Positions 1 through 7,642 of a DNA stretch of 17,738 nucleotides are shown piece by piece. Each line of letters starts with the position of its first letter. Within the stretch, counting starts at the first letter, position 1. Under the pieces are notes generated by a model. That model saw only the letters and a program-made list of their open reading frames with translations, made no database searches and was not told where the DNA came from. Made by a program: the position numbers and the translations under genes. Origin of the DNA: Dialister sp. CAG:486 (GTDB lineage: Bacteria > Bacillota > Negativicutes > Veillonellales > Dialisteraceae); NCBI GenBank assembly GCA_000434475.1, contig FR879630.1:1-17738 (forward strand), in the 5' to 3' direction.

Positions 1-1
1 A

Positions 2-478
2 GACGACGTCATGAACTACCTCATCCAGCATGGCGTGAAGCCCCTGACATCCTTCAAAGTCATGGAAAATGTCCGTAAAGGCAAGGGCCTCGAAAAAGGC
101 GGCTCGAACAACCGCGCCGAGCTTGACGCTGCGCACGTGCCGCAGTGGTTCATCGACTCCTGTCTCAAGATCGGCTACCTCTTCCCGCGAGCCCATGCCG
201 TCGCTTATGTCATGATGGCCTTCCGCATCGCGTGGTTCAAGGTCTATCAGCCGCTGGCCTACTATGCCGCCTACTTCACCATCCGTGCCGAAGGCTCCTT
301 CAATGCACCCGTCATCCTGCGCGGTCTTGCGTCCATGAAGCAGGAGCTGGCCCGCATCGCATCGCTCGACAAGCCGACAGCCGTGGAAAAAGGAAATGCG
401 ACCGTCATCGAAGTCGCGGCTGAAATGTACCTGCGCGGCCTCTCCTTCCTGCCGATTGATTTGGAAAAATATCCATGA
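2..478 (+). pseudogene. polC: DNA polymerase III PolC, C-terminal part, frameshifted by a duplication (5' end outside window)
   Basis: PolC is the Gram-positive-type replicative DNA polymerase III alpha subunit. The reading frame is open from base 2, before the first ATG at 11, so this is the continuation of a gene that begins upstream. Residues such as VMENVRKGKGL and FPRAHAVAYVMMAFRIAWFK match the conserved C-terminal part of PolC. The frame runs normally to about base 470, then meets TGA at 476-478, because a 140-bp segment beginning near 332 is repeated from 472 in another frame. The missing end of the protein is encoded by the following entry (475-846). Joining base 334 to base 475 restores one continuous PolC frame. 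Identity is secure. Whether the break is real or an assembly error is open, because polC is normally essential. Confidence 0.85.
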
Positions 479-610
479 AGCAGGAGCTGGCCCGCATCGC
501 AGCGCTCGACAAGCCGACAGCCGTTGAAAAAGAAAATGCGACCGTCATCGAAGTCGCCGCTGAAATGTACCTGCGCGGCCTCTCCTTCCTGCCGATTGAT
601 TTGGAAAAAT
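332..610 (+). repeat. 140-bp direct tandem duplication inside polC
   Basis: Bases 332-470 and 472-610 are near-identical copies with a period of 140. I see four mismatches: tcg/gcg, gtg/gtt, gga/gaa and gcg/gcc codons. Because 140 is not a multiple of 3, the second copy is out of frame and truncates PolC. Confidence 0.95.
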
Positions 611-846
611 CTGACGCTTCGCAATTCCTCATGGTCGATGGGAAACTCCTGCCGCCATTCAACTGCATCCCTGCTCTTGGCGATGCGGTGGCTAAGGAGA
701 TCGTCCTTGCCAGACAGGATCATCCCTTCACCTCGAAGGAGGACCTCAAGAAGCGAGGCAAGGTCAGCCAGTCCATCATAGATACCTTAGACTCCATGGG
801 CGTCCTCAAAGGATTGCCGGAAGAAGAACAGAAGAAGAACAGATGA
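475..846 (+). pseudogene. polC: DNA polymerase III PolC, extreme C-terminus in shifted frame after the duplication
   Basis: This 123-residue frame repeats about 45 residues already encoded in the upstream fragment (MKQELARIAALDKP onward). It then continues with the genuine PolC C-terminus: LLPPFNCIPALGDAVAKEIV followed by FTSKEDLKKRGKVSQSIIDTL and MGVLKGLP. That block is typical of the end of Gram-positive PolC. It overlaps the upstream fragment by 4 bases (ATGA at 475-478). I see no clear ribosome-binding site of its own, so it is best read as the displaced tail of polC rather than an independent gene. Copy differences include S to A and G to E changes relative to the first copy. Confidence 0.85.
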
Positions 847-881
847 GCCTCTTTGCGTTCTAGTCTAGTCGCTGGCGCGAC

Positions 882-1199
882 GGGTTCAGGGTTCAGGTTG
901 ACAGGTTCAAGGTTGCGGAGCGGCGCATAAAATAAGTAGGCGCCGTGAGTTTTAGATAAGTCGAGGCGTTGCAAAGCGACGCAAATAAAAATGCCAACCC
1001 CTTCCTCTGCGCGGGTTTTCCTCTTTTAGAGGAAGCGGATCGCGATAGTACTCCCTCCTTTCAGAGGAAGGAGGGAGTATTTGGAATGCGGGCATTGCCT
1101 CATATATACTCGCGGCGTTTTTGATTTTTATGCGCCGCACCAACCCTGTTGAACCCTCTGAACCTGTAGAACCCGCTGAACCTCTTTCGCACGCAGGCA
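882..1199. repeat. Intergenic repeat element, copy 1, with inverted GGTTCAG / GAACC arms
   Basis: The 417-bp gap between polC and hslV holds no convincing gene. Its left arm (882-931) is built of GGTTCAG-like words ending in GCGGCGCATAAA. Its right arm (about 1126-1185) is the inverse: TATGCGCCGCACC followed by GAACC words spaced 9 bases apart. The right-hand module, GGGCATTGCC then an ATATATA tract, TCGCGGCG and GCGCCGCACC, recurs near 13100 and 17640 in this window. Hairpins at 1018-1034 and 1049-1079 lie in the middle. It is probably a dispersed, REP-like, non-coding family. Confidence 0.75.
1049..1079. other. Perfect 12-bp stem hairpin upstream of hslV
   Basis: TACTCCCTCCTT (1049-1060) is exactly complementary to AAGGAGGGAGTA (1068-1079), with a 7-base loop. 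A second hairpin, TTCCTCT / AGAGGAA (1018-1024 / 1028-1034), sits just upstream and shares sequence with this loop, so the two could form alternative pairings. There is no long T-run after it, so I do not call it a terminator. It lies in the core of the intergenic repeat. Confidence 0.6.
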
Positions 1200-1263
1200 A
1201 CGCCCCGAGGGGCTAACCCTGAACACTATTTCCCTTAGCCAATACGATAAAGGAGAACACCCC

Positions 1264-1848
1264 ATGTCACAAGACTCTCTATTTCACGCCACCACCATCC
1301 TCGCGGTCAAGAAGGATGGACACACCGCCGTCGCCGGTGACGGACAGGTGACCATGGGCAATGCGGTCATCATGAAGAATACCGCCCGCAAAGTGCGCCG
1401 CCTCTACCACGGCCGCGTCATTGCCGGATTTGCAGGCTCTGTCGCTGATGCCTTTGCGCTCTTCGATAAATTCGAGGCGCGCCTCTCCGACTGCAATGGC
1501 AATCTTGTCCGCGCAGCCGTCGAATTTGCCAAGGAGTGGCGTCGCGACCGCGTGCTGCAGAAGCTCGAAGCCCTTCTCATCATGACTGATGGGGAGCACC
1601 TCTTCCTGGTTTCCGGAAACGGTGAAGTCATCGAGCCGGACGACGGCATCCTCGCCATCGGCAGCGGCGGAAACTACGCTCTTGCCGCCGCGCGTGCTCT
1701 TGTCTCCGCGACCGATCTCTCCGACCCCGCGCGTGCTCTGGTCTCCGCGACCGATCTCTCCGCCCGTGACATTGCGGAGAGATCCCTGCACATCGCCGCC
1801 GACATCTGCGTCTATACGAATCACAATGTCATCGTGGAGGAAATCTGA
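1264..1848 (+). CDS. hslV: ATP-dependent protease peptidase subunit HslV (ClpQ), with in-frame duplication
   Basis: HslV is the proteasome-like peptidase that forms a double hexamer and degrades proteins unfolded by HslU in the cytoplasm. The protein opens [15 protein letters not shown]. The Thr at residue 10 aligns with the N-terminal catalytic threonine of the family, exposed after removal of the preceding residues. GDGQVTMGN and [17 protein letters not shown] are further family signatures, and the C-terminus NHNVIVEEI is typical. The start is supported by AAGGAG at 1250-1255, eight bases upstream. At 194 residues it is longer than the usual roughly 175-180, because a 39-bp unit encoding [13 protein letters not shown] is duplicated. 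Removing one copy gives 181 residues and a normal alignment. The stop overlaps the hslU start by one base, so the two genes are translationally coupled. Whether the inserted helix segment permits assembly is unknown. Confidence 0.93.
   Translation: MSQDSLFHATTILAVKKDGHTAVAGDGQVTMGNAVIMKNTARKVRRLYHGRVIAGFAGSVADAFALFDKFEARLSDCNGNLVRAAVEFAKEWRRDRVLQKLEALLIMTDGEHLFLVSGNGEVIEPDDGILAIGSGGNYALAAARALVSATDLSDPARALVSATDLSARDIAERSLHIAADICVYTNHNVIVEEI
1690..1767 (+). repeat. 39-bp in-frame tandem duplication within hslV
   Basis: The units 1690-1728 and 1729-1767 are direct repeats of 39 bp. Over the matching part (about 36 bp including two upstream bases) they differ at one site, CTT against CTG, both leucine. 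The repeat adds 13 residues ([13 protein letters not shown]) next to the conserved [10 protein letters not shown] segment. Confidence 0.92.
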
Positions 1849-3209
1849 TGAACGAAAATACAAACCTGACCCCGCGAAAAATCGTGGAATACCTGGACCA
1901 GTACATCATCGGGCAGAGCGATGCGAAGAGATCTGTAGCCGTCGCCCTCCGAAACCGCTGGCGTGCCAGCCGCCTCACGCCGGAAATGGCGAAAGAGGTG
2001 AGCCCGAAGAATATTCTCCTCATCGGGCCGACCGGTGTCGGCAAGACAGAGATCGCCCGCCGCATCGCGACCCTCACCCGTGCCCCCTTCGTCAAAGTCG
2101 AAGCGACCAAGTACACCGAAGTCGGCTACGTCGGCCGCGACGTCGAGTCCATGATCCGCGACCTTGCCGAAGAAGCCGTCCGCCTTGTGAAGAAAGAAGA
2201 GAGCAGCCGCCATGGCAAGGATGCGGACGAAGAAGCCATTCACCGCATCGCAGAAGCTATGTGGCCCTCCAAGAAAGTCGAGACACGAAGCCCCATGGAC
2301 ATCATCTTCGGCGAAGCAAAGAAAGAGACGCCGATGGATGAAGGCGAGAAAGAGCGAAGAAAGGACCTCGAGACGCGCATCCGAAACGGCGACCTTGACG
2401 ACCGCGTGATCGAGCTCGAGGTGGAAGAGAAAGGAAATCCGGGGAACACCGATAACGAACAGGCGAACCAGATTTCCATGATGCTCTCCTCCATGATGCC
2501 GAAGAAAATGAAAAAGAAGAAAGTCACCGTCCGCGACGCGAAGAGAATCCTCGCAGAAGCCGCTGCCGATGAGATGGTCGATATGGAAGTCGTCAAAGAC
2601 AAAGCCATCCACTATGCCGAAGAACGCGGCATCATCTTCATCGATGAGATCGACAAGATCGCAGGCGGCCGCTCCTCCGGCGGCCCCGACGTTTCCCGAG
2701 AAGGCGTGCAGCGCGACATCCTCCCGATCGTCGAAGGCGCGACCGTCAAGACCAAGTACGGCCAGATGAAGACCGACCACATCCTCTTCATGGCCGCCGG
2801 TGCCTTCCACGTCTCCAAGCCCAGTGACCTCATCCCCGAGCTCCAGGGACGCTTCCCGATCCGCGTCGAGCTTTCAAGCCTCACCAAGGATGACCTCCGC
2901 AGCATTCTGACCGAGCCGCGGCAGGCCCTCATCCGCCAGTACACCGCGCTCCTCGAGACCGAAGGCGTCGACATCACCTTCACCGAAGACGCCCTCTCCG
3001 CCATCGCCGACATCGCCTCCCGTGTGAATACCGAGACCGAAGACATTGGCGCCCGTCGCCTCTATACGATCTTGGAGCGCGTCTTGGAAGACCTCTCCTT
3101 CGATGCGCCGGACCTCGAAGACAAGCACGTCACCATCGACGAGAGCTATGTGAGAAATAAGCTCGGCGACGTCACGGAAAATATTGATATTTCGAATTAC
3201 ATCCTGTAG
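1848..3209 (+). CDS. hslU: ATP-dependent protease ATPase subunit HslU (ClpY)
   Basis: HslU is the AAA+ hexameric unfoldase that feeds substrates into HslV. At 453 residues it has family length. Visible features are the N-terminal TPRKIVEYLDQYIIGQ segment, Walker A GPTGVGKT at residues 60-67, the pore-loop motif GYVGRD at 93-98, and a charged variable intermediate domain at roughly 110-240. Walker B IIFIDEID follows at 262-269, then the GRFPIRVEL sensor region and the C-terminal tail DISNYIL, which in HslU docks into HslV pockets. The ATG at 1848 overlaps the hslV TGA, giving the usual coupled hslVU pair. The codY gene often seen after hslU in Firmicutes is absent; a terminator follows instead. 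Confidence 0.96.
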   Translation: MNENTNLTPRKIVEYLDQYIIGQSDAKRSVAVALRNRWRASRLTPEMAKEVSPKNILLIGPTGVGKTEIARRIATLTRAPFVKVEATKYTEVGYVGRDVESMIRDLAEEAVRLVKKEESSRHGKDADEEAIHRIAEAMWPSKKVETRSPMDIIFGEAKKETPMDEGEKERRKDLETRIRNGDLDDRVIELEVEEKGNPGNTDNEQANQISMMLSSMMPKKMKKKKVTVRDAKRILAEAAADEMVDMEVVKDKAIHYAEERGIIFIDEIDKIAGGRSSGGPDVSREGVQRDILPIVEGATVKTKYGQMKTDHILFMAAGAFHVSKPSDLIPELQGRFPIRVELSSLTKDDLRSILTEPRQALIRQYTALLETEGVDITFTEDALSAIADIASRVNTETEDIGARRLYTILERVLEDLSFDAPDLEDKHVTIDESYVRNKLGDVTENIDISNYIL

Positions 3210-3228
3210 CCCTTTGCGTACAGGATAA

Positions 3229-3276
3229 AACCGCCGGAAGGAGGATCCCTTGTGGATCATTTTCCGGCGGTTTTTT
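3229..3276 (+). terminator. Rho-independent terminator after hslU
   Basis: AACCGCCGGAA (3229-3239) pairs exactly with TTCCGGCGGTT (3262-3272). Inner GATCC/GGATC pairing extends the structure, and a T-run follows at 3271-3276. It begins 20 bases after the hslU stop and separates hslVU from the Zorya island. Confidence 0.9.
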
Positions 3277-3325
3277 GATGTTGCAAGGTCATGTATGAAA
3301 CGAAGATGAAGTAAAATAAATTTTA

Positions 3326-3348
3326 TAATGACTCTGTTTTTGTCATTA
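3326..3348. promoter_or_regulatory. Operator-like inverted repeat upstream of the Zorya island
   Basis: TAATGAC (3326-3332) and GTCATTA (3342-3348) form a perfect 7-bp inverted repeat with a 9-base spacer. It lies just upstream of a consensus -10 hexamer at 3358-3363, where a repressor or activator could act. No regulator gene is visible in the island, so a binding protein would have to come from elsewhere. The function is inferred from position only. Confidence 0.4.
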
Positions 3349-3363
3349 CATATGGTATATAAT
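3334..3363 (+). promoter_or_regulatory. Candidate promoter of the small ORF and Zorya operon
   Basis: A perfect TATAAT lies at 3358-3363 in very AT-rich sequence. The -35 region at the proper distance (about 3334-3340) is poor. A better-looking TTGTCA at 3340-3345 is only 12 bases away, which is too close. A second, weaker candidate directly before zorA is TTGATT at 3511-3516 with TAGTAT at 3536-3541 (19-base spacer). Confidence 0.4.
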
Positions 3364-3402
3364 TAAAAATAAAATATGCAGGAGATGAGGAGGATGGGAA
3401 TT

Positions 3403-3507
3403 ATGAGACGAAACCATATGAAATGTGATTTAGCAAAGTACTTTGACCTGCCTGGAAGACTTGAGGGGCGTTTATCTCCCTGTTCATTTTATCATGCGTG
3501 TTTGTAG
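3403..3507 (+). CDS. Small hypothetical ORF (34 aa) upstream of zorA
   Basis: A short open frame, MRRNHMKCDLAKYFDLPG and onward, ends in TAG at 3505-3507. A consensus AGGAGG at 3388-3393 lies nine bases before the ATG at 3403; in-frame ATGs at 3385 and 3394 sit too close to a ribosome site. The peptide is basic at its start and contains three cysteines. I do not recognise it. It may be a leader peptide, a small accessory protein, a remnant of an older gene at the insertion boundary, or chance. It lies between the candidate promoter and zorA, 59 bases before the zorA ATG. Confidence 0.3.
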   Translation: MRRNHMKCDLAKYFDLPGRLEGRLSPCSFYHACL

Positions 3508-3566
3508 ACGTTGATTTTCTATAAATACGCTTTTTTAGTATAGTGTTTTGAATTGGAGAGTGCGTG

Positions 3567-5540
3567 ATGGAATTTATTCAGTTTTGTAAAATGTTTTTTT
3601 CTCAAACGATAAATTGGGTGTTCATTGTGGCATTCTTTGCTACATTCCTTTTATATAAATACCATTTTGTAAAACCATTGGACGCTCGGTATAAAGAAAT
3701 AGAGACATATCTTGATATATTGAAAAAATACAATCCGCAGAATGTCAATGCTTATTTTGAGTCATTATCTCAGGAAATGGAGAATAGTGATCTCATAAAG
3801 GGGATTTGGAGAAAGTATCAGCGGACACTGATTTCTATCCCCGGAAAAGATGGGCTAGAGAAGTATTCGACTGTTGAATCGGAGTCCTATTTTTCAGTTG
3901 CAGCATTTACCGAGGGCATGAAAGGCGGACTTTGGTCGGGGTTAGCGGGGACTTTTACCGGTATCGGCATTTTAGGTACTTTTATAGGGTTGACTATTGG
4001 TCTGGCAGGTGTAGATACCAGCAGTACCGGCGCGCTTTCTTCCAGTATCAGTGGTCTTCTTGGCGGGATGAGTACTGCGTTTGTGACATCTATTTTCGGT
4101 ATTGTGAGCGCTATTGTATTTGGCGTGTGGCATAGTCAGAATATGAAAAGGTTTGGCGATGCGGTTTCTCGTTTTACTGATGCACTGGATCAGGTCTTCA
4201 TTCGCAAAAGCGTGGAAGAAATCCTGCTCGAAGAGCTGGCAGAAAGCCGGGCGCAGCGGGCAGCGATGGAACAGCTCAGCACAGATATGGCTATCTCTAT
4301 TTGTGATCATCTGCCGGATGTGTTGGATCAGTTGGCGGAGAAGATGGATAGTGCCATGAAGGGCAATCTGGATACTATGCTTGTGGGACTTTCAGAAAGA
4401 CAGGATAAGCAAACTGAACAGCTGATGCAGATTTCGTCTAATACCAATTCCCTTGTAAGTGGCGGTTTTGACCAGCTGGGGGATGTTCTGAAAAAAGGTG
4501 TTGGTCAGGGGGCAGAAGAATTAGGAAATTCGCTGAAGAACTTGTCTTCCGATATTGCATCTCTTGCTGAAGGAATTCGGGACATTCTGGACCGCTCGAC
4601 GAAGGCCTCTTCGGAAGCCAATCAGAAAACGCTGGATGCGTTGAATGAGGCGATTTCCCAAATGAATGAGACCATGGAAGGCATGGCGAACAAACAGACG
4701 GAAGAGACGGATAAAAATATTCAGAGGATGACAGCTCTCATGGAAGAGATGAAAACGACCATGAAGGATATTTTTGACAAGATGGCAGCGAGTGCGAAGG
4801 AACAGCGCGCAGAAATTGACAAAATCGCTAAAGACAGTGCTGACCAGACGAAAGAAAATCTGGGTGTGATCAATGCCAGTGTCAAGGAACTCATGGCGGA
4901 AATTGCTGATCAGATGCAGCAGATGCAGTCTATGATGGATACGCATGAAAAACATATGCAGGAAACGCTCGATCAGATGCGGCAGGCGGTGTCCTCTTCT
5001 GGGAATGTAGTGAATGCGGCTGGTAAGACGGTAGAGGCGGCGGGCAAGACCGCCAAGGTATTCGTAGAAGCGGCGGATGATGTTTCTATGAAATTGAAAA
5101 CAGCGGCAGAACCTTTACAAAAGGCAGCCCAGCCTCTGCAACAGGCAGCTGCTTCACTGGACAGCGGTGTGCAGGTGCTGGCTCAGTCTATGACAAAGCA
5201 ACAGGCGGATGCAAAGAGCGTAGCAGAGTCGATGCGGAAGATTTCCGGCGATTATATGGAATCTTCTCTGTATGTAAAAAGCGCACTGGAAGAGGCGAGG
5301 AACTCTTGGACTGCCTACGAAGACCGTTTCAAAGGGGTCAGCGGAGAGTTGGAGAAAGCTTTTGTACAGCTGGATAATGGGATGCAGAAGTATAACAAAG
5401 CCACCAATGAGGGCCTGATAGCGAAGCTGAAAGAATTTGATGAAACGATTTCGACGGCGGTCGATACATTGGCCGGCGTAACGGAGGAGGTAAATGAGAA
5501 TATTGAAGATTTGACAGATGCCATTAAGAAAATGAGATAA
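3567..5540 (+). CDS. zorA: Zorya system motor protein ZorA (MotA/TolQ/ExbB-like)
   Basis: ZorA is the stator-like membrane subunit of the Zorya anti-phage system. It is related to MotA/ExbB and forms, with ZorB, an ion-driven inner-membrane motor. The 657-residue protein has a hydrophobic segment at about 14-33. Two longer ones at about 121-148 (GTFTGIGILGTFIGLTIGL) and 164-188 (GGMSTAFVTSIFGIVSAIV) form the MotA-like core, with small and Thr/Ser residues in the membrane helices. From about 205 to the end it is almost entirely polar helical sequence rich in Ala, Gln, Met and Glu, matching the long cytoplasmic tail that distinguishes ZorA from flagellar MotA. I chose the ATG at 3567 because GGAGAG at 3555-3560 is six bases away; a GTG at 3564 is too close. 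It is first in the zorABCD cluster and is AT-richer than the flanking genes. Confidence 0.92.
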   Translation: MEFIQFCKMFFSQTINWVFIVAFFATFLLYKYHFVKPLDARYKEIETYLDILKKYNPQNVNAYFESLSQEMENSDLIKGIWRKYQRTLISIPGKDGLEKYSTVESESYFSVAAFTEGMKGGLWSGLAGTFTGIGILGTFIGLTIGLAGVDTSSTGALSSSISGLLGGMSTAFVTSIFGIVSAIVFGVWHSQNMKRFGDAVSRFTDALDQVFIRKSVEEILLEELAESRAQRAAMEQLSTDMAISICDHLPDVLDQLAEKMDSAMKGNLDTMLVGLSERQDKQTEQLMQISSNTNSLVSGGFDQLGDVLKKGVGQGAEELGNSLKNLSSDIASLAEGIRDILDRSTKASSEANQKTLDALNEAISQMNETMEGMANKQTEETDKNIQRMTALMEEMKTTMKDIFDKMAASAKEQRAEIDKIAKDSADQTKENLGVINASVKELMAEIADQMQQMQSMMDTHEKHMQETLDQMRQAVSSSGNVVNAAGKTVEAAGKTAKVFVEAADDVSMKLKTAAEPLQKAAQPLQQAAASLDSGVQVLAQSMTKQQADAKSVAESMRKISGDYMESSLYVKSALEEARNSWTAYEDRFKGVSGELEKAFVQLDNGMQKYNKATNEGLIAKLKEFDETISTAVDTLAGVTEEVNENIEDLTDAIKKMR

Positions 5541-5558
5541 TCGAGGTAAAAGTTCACT

Positions 5559-6245
5559 ATGCGAAGAACTCGTGGAAATACACAAATGCAGGAAAATCAT
5601 GAAAATGCCTTTAACCTGTCCATCAGTGATCTCATGGCAGGGATGCTCTCTGTTTTCATCTTGGCGGTCTGCTACTTCATGCTGAATTTGGGACAGGTAA
5701 AAGATCAATATATGGGAAACAATGCCAAAAGAGACCAGCTGCTTGAAGAAATCCAAGAGGAGATGAGTGAGCGGGGAATCTCTGTTAAGATCGATAAGAA
5801 GCAGGGGGTTCTCCGTATTCCGGAAGGCGCACTTTTTGCACAGGGAGAAGCCGATGTCAAAGAAGAAGGGCAGCAGGTCATCCGGAATCTGGGGGATGTC
5901 TTGTACCAATTGCTCGATAAAAAAGAGTATAAAAATGTGGTAGAAACTGTCTTTATCGAAGGGCATACGGACAATGTGGATATTCATACGGATGAATTTC
6001 CATCGAATTGGGAGCTGTCTACGAAGAGAGCCATCAATACATGGAATCTGATGCGTGGGGATGTGCCGGAGCTGGATAGAGAAAAGAATGCCAATGAGCA
6101 GCCGATATTCTCTTGCTCCGGCTATGCAGATACCCGGCCCATCGTGGATGATGAATATGATGAGGACTCAGAAGAAGGCAGGCAGGCGAACCGGCGTATT
6201 GATTTGCGATTTACAATGATGCCTCCGGTGGATGAGTCCAAATAG
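5559..6245 (+). CDS. zorB: Zorya system protein ZorB (MotB/OmpA-like peptidoglycan-binding)
   Basis: ZorB is the MotB-like partner that anchors the ZorA motor to peptidoglycan. The 228-residue protein has one N-terminal membrane helix at about 24-45 (DLMAGMLSVFILAVCYFML). Asp24 at its cytoplasmic edge is in the position of the ion-carrying aspartate of MotB/ZorB. The rest is periplasmic: a linker, then an OmpA-like domain with IEGHTDN at 133-139 and the terminal NRRIDLRF at 211-218, both OmpA-family peptidoglycan-binding signatures. It starts 18 bases after zorA, behind a modest GAGGT site; an in-frame ATG at 5586 is an alternative but has weaker support. Adjacency to ZorA, ZorC and ZorD excludes an ordinary flagellar MotB. 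Confidence 0.93.
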   Translation: MRRTRGNTQMQENHENAFNLSISDLMAGMLSVFILAVCYFMLNLGQVKDQYMGNNAKRDQLLEEIQEEMSERGISVKIDKKQGVLRIPEGALFAQGEADVKEEGQQVIRNLGDVLYQLLDKKEYKNVVETVFIEGHTDNVDIHTDEFPSNWELSTKRAINTWNLMRGDVPELDREKNANEQPIFSCSGYADTRPIVDDEYDEDSEEGRQANRRIDLRFTMMPPVDESK

Positions 6246-6268
6246 TGATTTTATTCTGAGAGACGAGT

Positions 6269-7642
6269 GTGAAGAGGATGAGTGAATTAAGTCAAAGTAT
6301 TGCCAGACTCAACAGGAAAGCGAACACTTTGAGCCGTCAAGCGAGAGAAAGCAAAGAACAGTGGATTACGCTCTGCCTTCCTCAGATAGAAACGGTGCTT
6401 AGAAAACTCAGAGAGAAGGCAGATAAGATGATCCAGGTGGACCCCTTGGATCTACAAGTGCTGGTAAAAAAGACAGAACGTATGTACCAGGGAAGTCAAG
6501 AAGAGTTTACGCGAAGGGAAATCAGAAATCTTCCTTTCGTCATATTCTCTCCTGAGTTATCCATGCCAGTTGCTAAATTTGCTTTGCGTCAGGTGGATTT
6601 AGATAAAACGAGTTGTTTTCGGCGGTTGCTTTTTGCTTATTTTCGTGGCTATGAGCCGAAAGAAAGCAAGACGGAATGGATACGTACCGTGCTTTGGAAA
6701 CAAATGCAGAGAAATGACAGGATGGGAAGAAGTATCCATTTTCTGCAGGATTTCCCGCAGCTTCTTGCCAAAGATGGTGTCTCGCAAATGGCAGAATTCT
6801 TCTCCGAAGGAAATCTCCGTGACGCACTCAAAACATTGTCTTTTCCTCCCACGTTATCTGGAAGCAATTTTGTAAAAGCTGCTATAGTGAAAGCGTTTCA
6901 AATGGATATTGGATTGGATGCCAAGCAGGTGCTTCTTGAAAATTTGACGAAAGATCAGGTTTACAAAGGACTGGTTCCCCAGGTGGTGGGACCTGTCATC
7001 ATCAATGTGGACGAAGAAGGCAGTGACAGTGCGAAGAATTGGTTGATGCAGCTTATTTTTCGGTACATGGGAGATCCGAGAGGGAATGATACGGCTTGGC
7101 TATACGTGGAAGAAGAAGCAAAGGAAATTTTCTTGCATTGGCTGGTCAAAAATGACTTTGCTGTATTCTTTCATATTATTGCGAGTACTGCAGATGCCAA
7201 GTGGAAGTACAGGCAGGATTTTTGGAGCGCGTACATGGATGAAATACGTGCTTCCCGCATCATCATAGGCCAAAAGGCAAAGCTCATGCTGAATGACCGG
7301 CCAAAAGAGGAGAAGAGCAAGCTAATGGCATATGATTATCTGGAAGGAAAATCTTCTGACACGAGTCTCTTGGTATTTACAATAGGACAGTATACTTTTA
7401 TAGAGGTCAGTTATAACGGAAAGCTTCGTATCTATAGCCGCGAAAAATCACCAATCCAGATTTTTGCTCAGGGACACCGTACGATTCCTTACAGCCATTT
7501 AATAAATTCAGATACAGAGAAGGAGTTTGTTCATACCAATCCGAGGGGGAGTGGACCGAACTGGCAGCCTAAGGTGAGAAACTGGATTTATGATCATTGC
7601 GACATTTGGAGAGAGGAACAGCAATGGAAGGTGAAGGTATAG
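6269..7642 (+). CDS. zorC: Zorya type I protein ZorC (EH-signature domain)
   Basis: ZorC is the cytoplasmic component that defines type I Zorya together with ZorD. Its biochemical role is less settled than that of the motor. The 457-residue protein has no membrane segment or signal peptide. It is mostly helical in appearance, with an EH-signature-like C-terminal region (about 300-457). Candidates for the Glu/His pair that names the domain are Glu379 in TFIEVS and His422 in EFVHTN; I base this on spacing and position, not an alignment. The end is tryptophan-rich (NWQPKVRNWIYDHCDIW). The GTG start has GAGAG six bases upstream, while the ATG at 6278 would directly abut its ribosome site. It is shorter than the E. 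coli type I protein as I remember it. Identification rests largely on position between zorB and zorD. Confidence 0.82.
   Translation: MKRMSELSQSIARLNRKANTLSRQARESKEQWITLCLPQIETVLRKLREKADKMIQVDPLDLQVLVKKTERMYQGSQEEFTRREIRNLPFVIFSPELSMPVAKFALRQVDLDKTSCFRRLLFAYFRGYEPKESKTEWIRTVLWKQMQRNDRMGRSIHFLQDFPQLLAKDGVSQMAEFFSEGNLRDALKTLSFPPTLSGSNFVKAAIVKAFQMDIGLDAKQVLLENLTKDQVYKGLVPQVVGPVIINVDEEGSDSAKNWLMQLIFRYMGDPRGNDTAWLYVEEEAKEIFLHWLVKNDFAVFFHIIASTADAKWKYRQDFWSAYMDEIRASRIIIGQKAKLMLNDRPKEEKSKLMAYDYLEGKSSDTSLLVFTIGQYTFIEVSYNGKLRIYSREKSPIQIFAQGHRTIPYSHLINSDTEKEFVHTNPRGSGPNWQPKVRNWIYDHCDIWREEQQWKVKV

Noticed and set aside
1049..1079. Rho-independent terminator for polC
   Set aside because: The stem is strong but only a few Ts follow, and it lies about 200 bases past the polC stop inside a repeat element.
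952..1200. 82-codon - strand frame in the polC-hslV spacer
   Set aside because: It is made from the intergenic repeat modules, including the period-9 GAACC array, and has no ribosome site or recognisable sequence.
1589..2341. 250-codon + strand frame across the hslV/hslU junction
   Set aside because: Low-complexity Arg/Pro/Ser-rich translation in an alternative frame of two well-identified genes.
1821..2810. Long open frame on the - strand (329 codons) opposite hslU
   Set aside because: Antisense shadow of hslU in GC-rich sequence; it has no recognisable domain.
3567..6245. Flagellar stator pair MotA/MotB
   Set aside because: The first protein has a very long helical cytoplasmic tail and the pair is followed by ZorC- and ZorD-like genes; no flagellar genes are nearby. 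Zorya explains all four genes.
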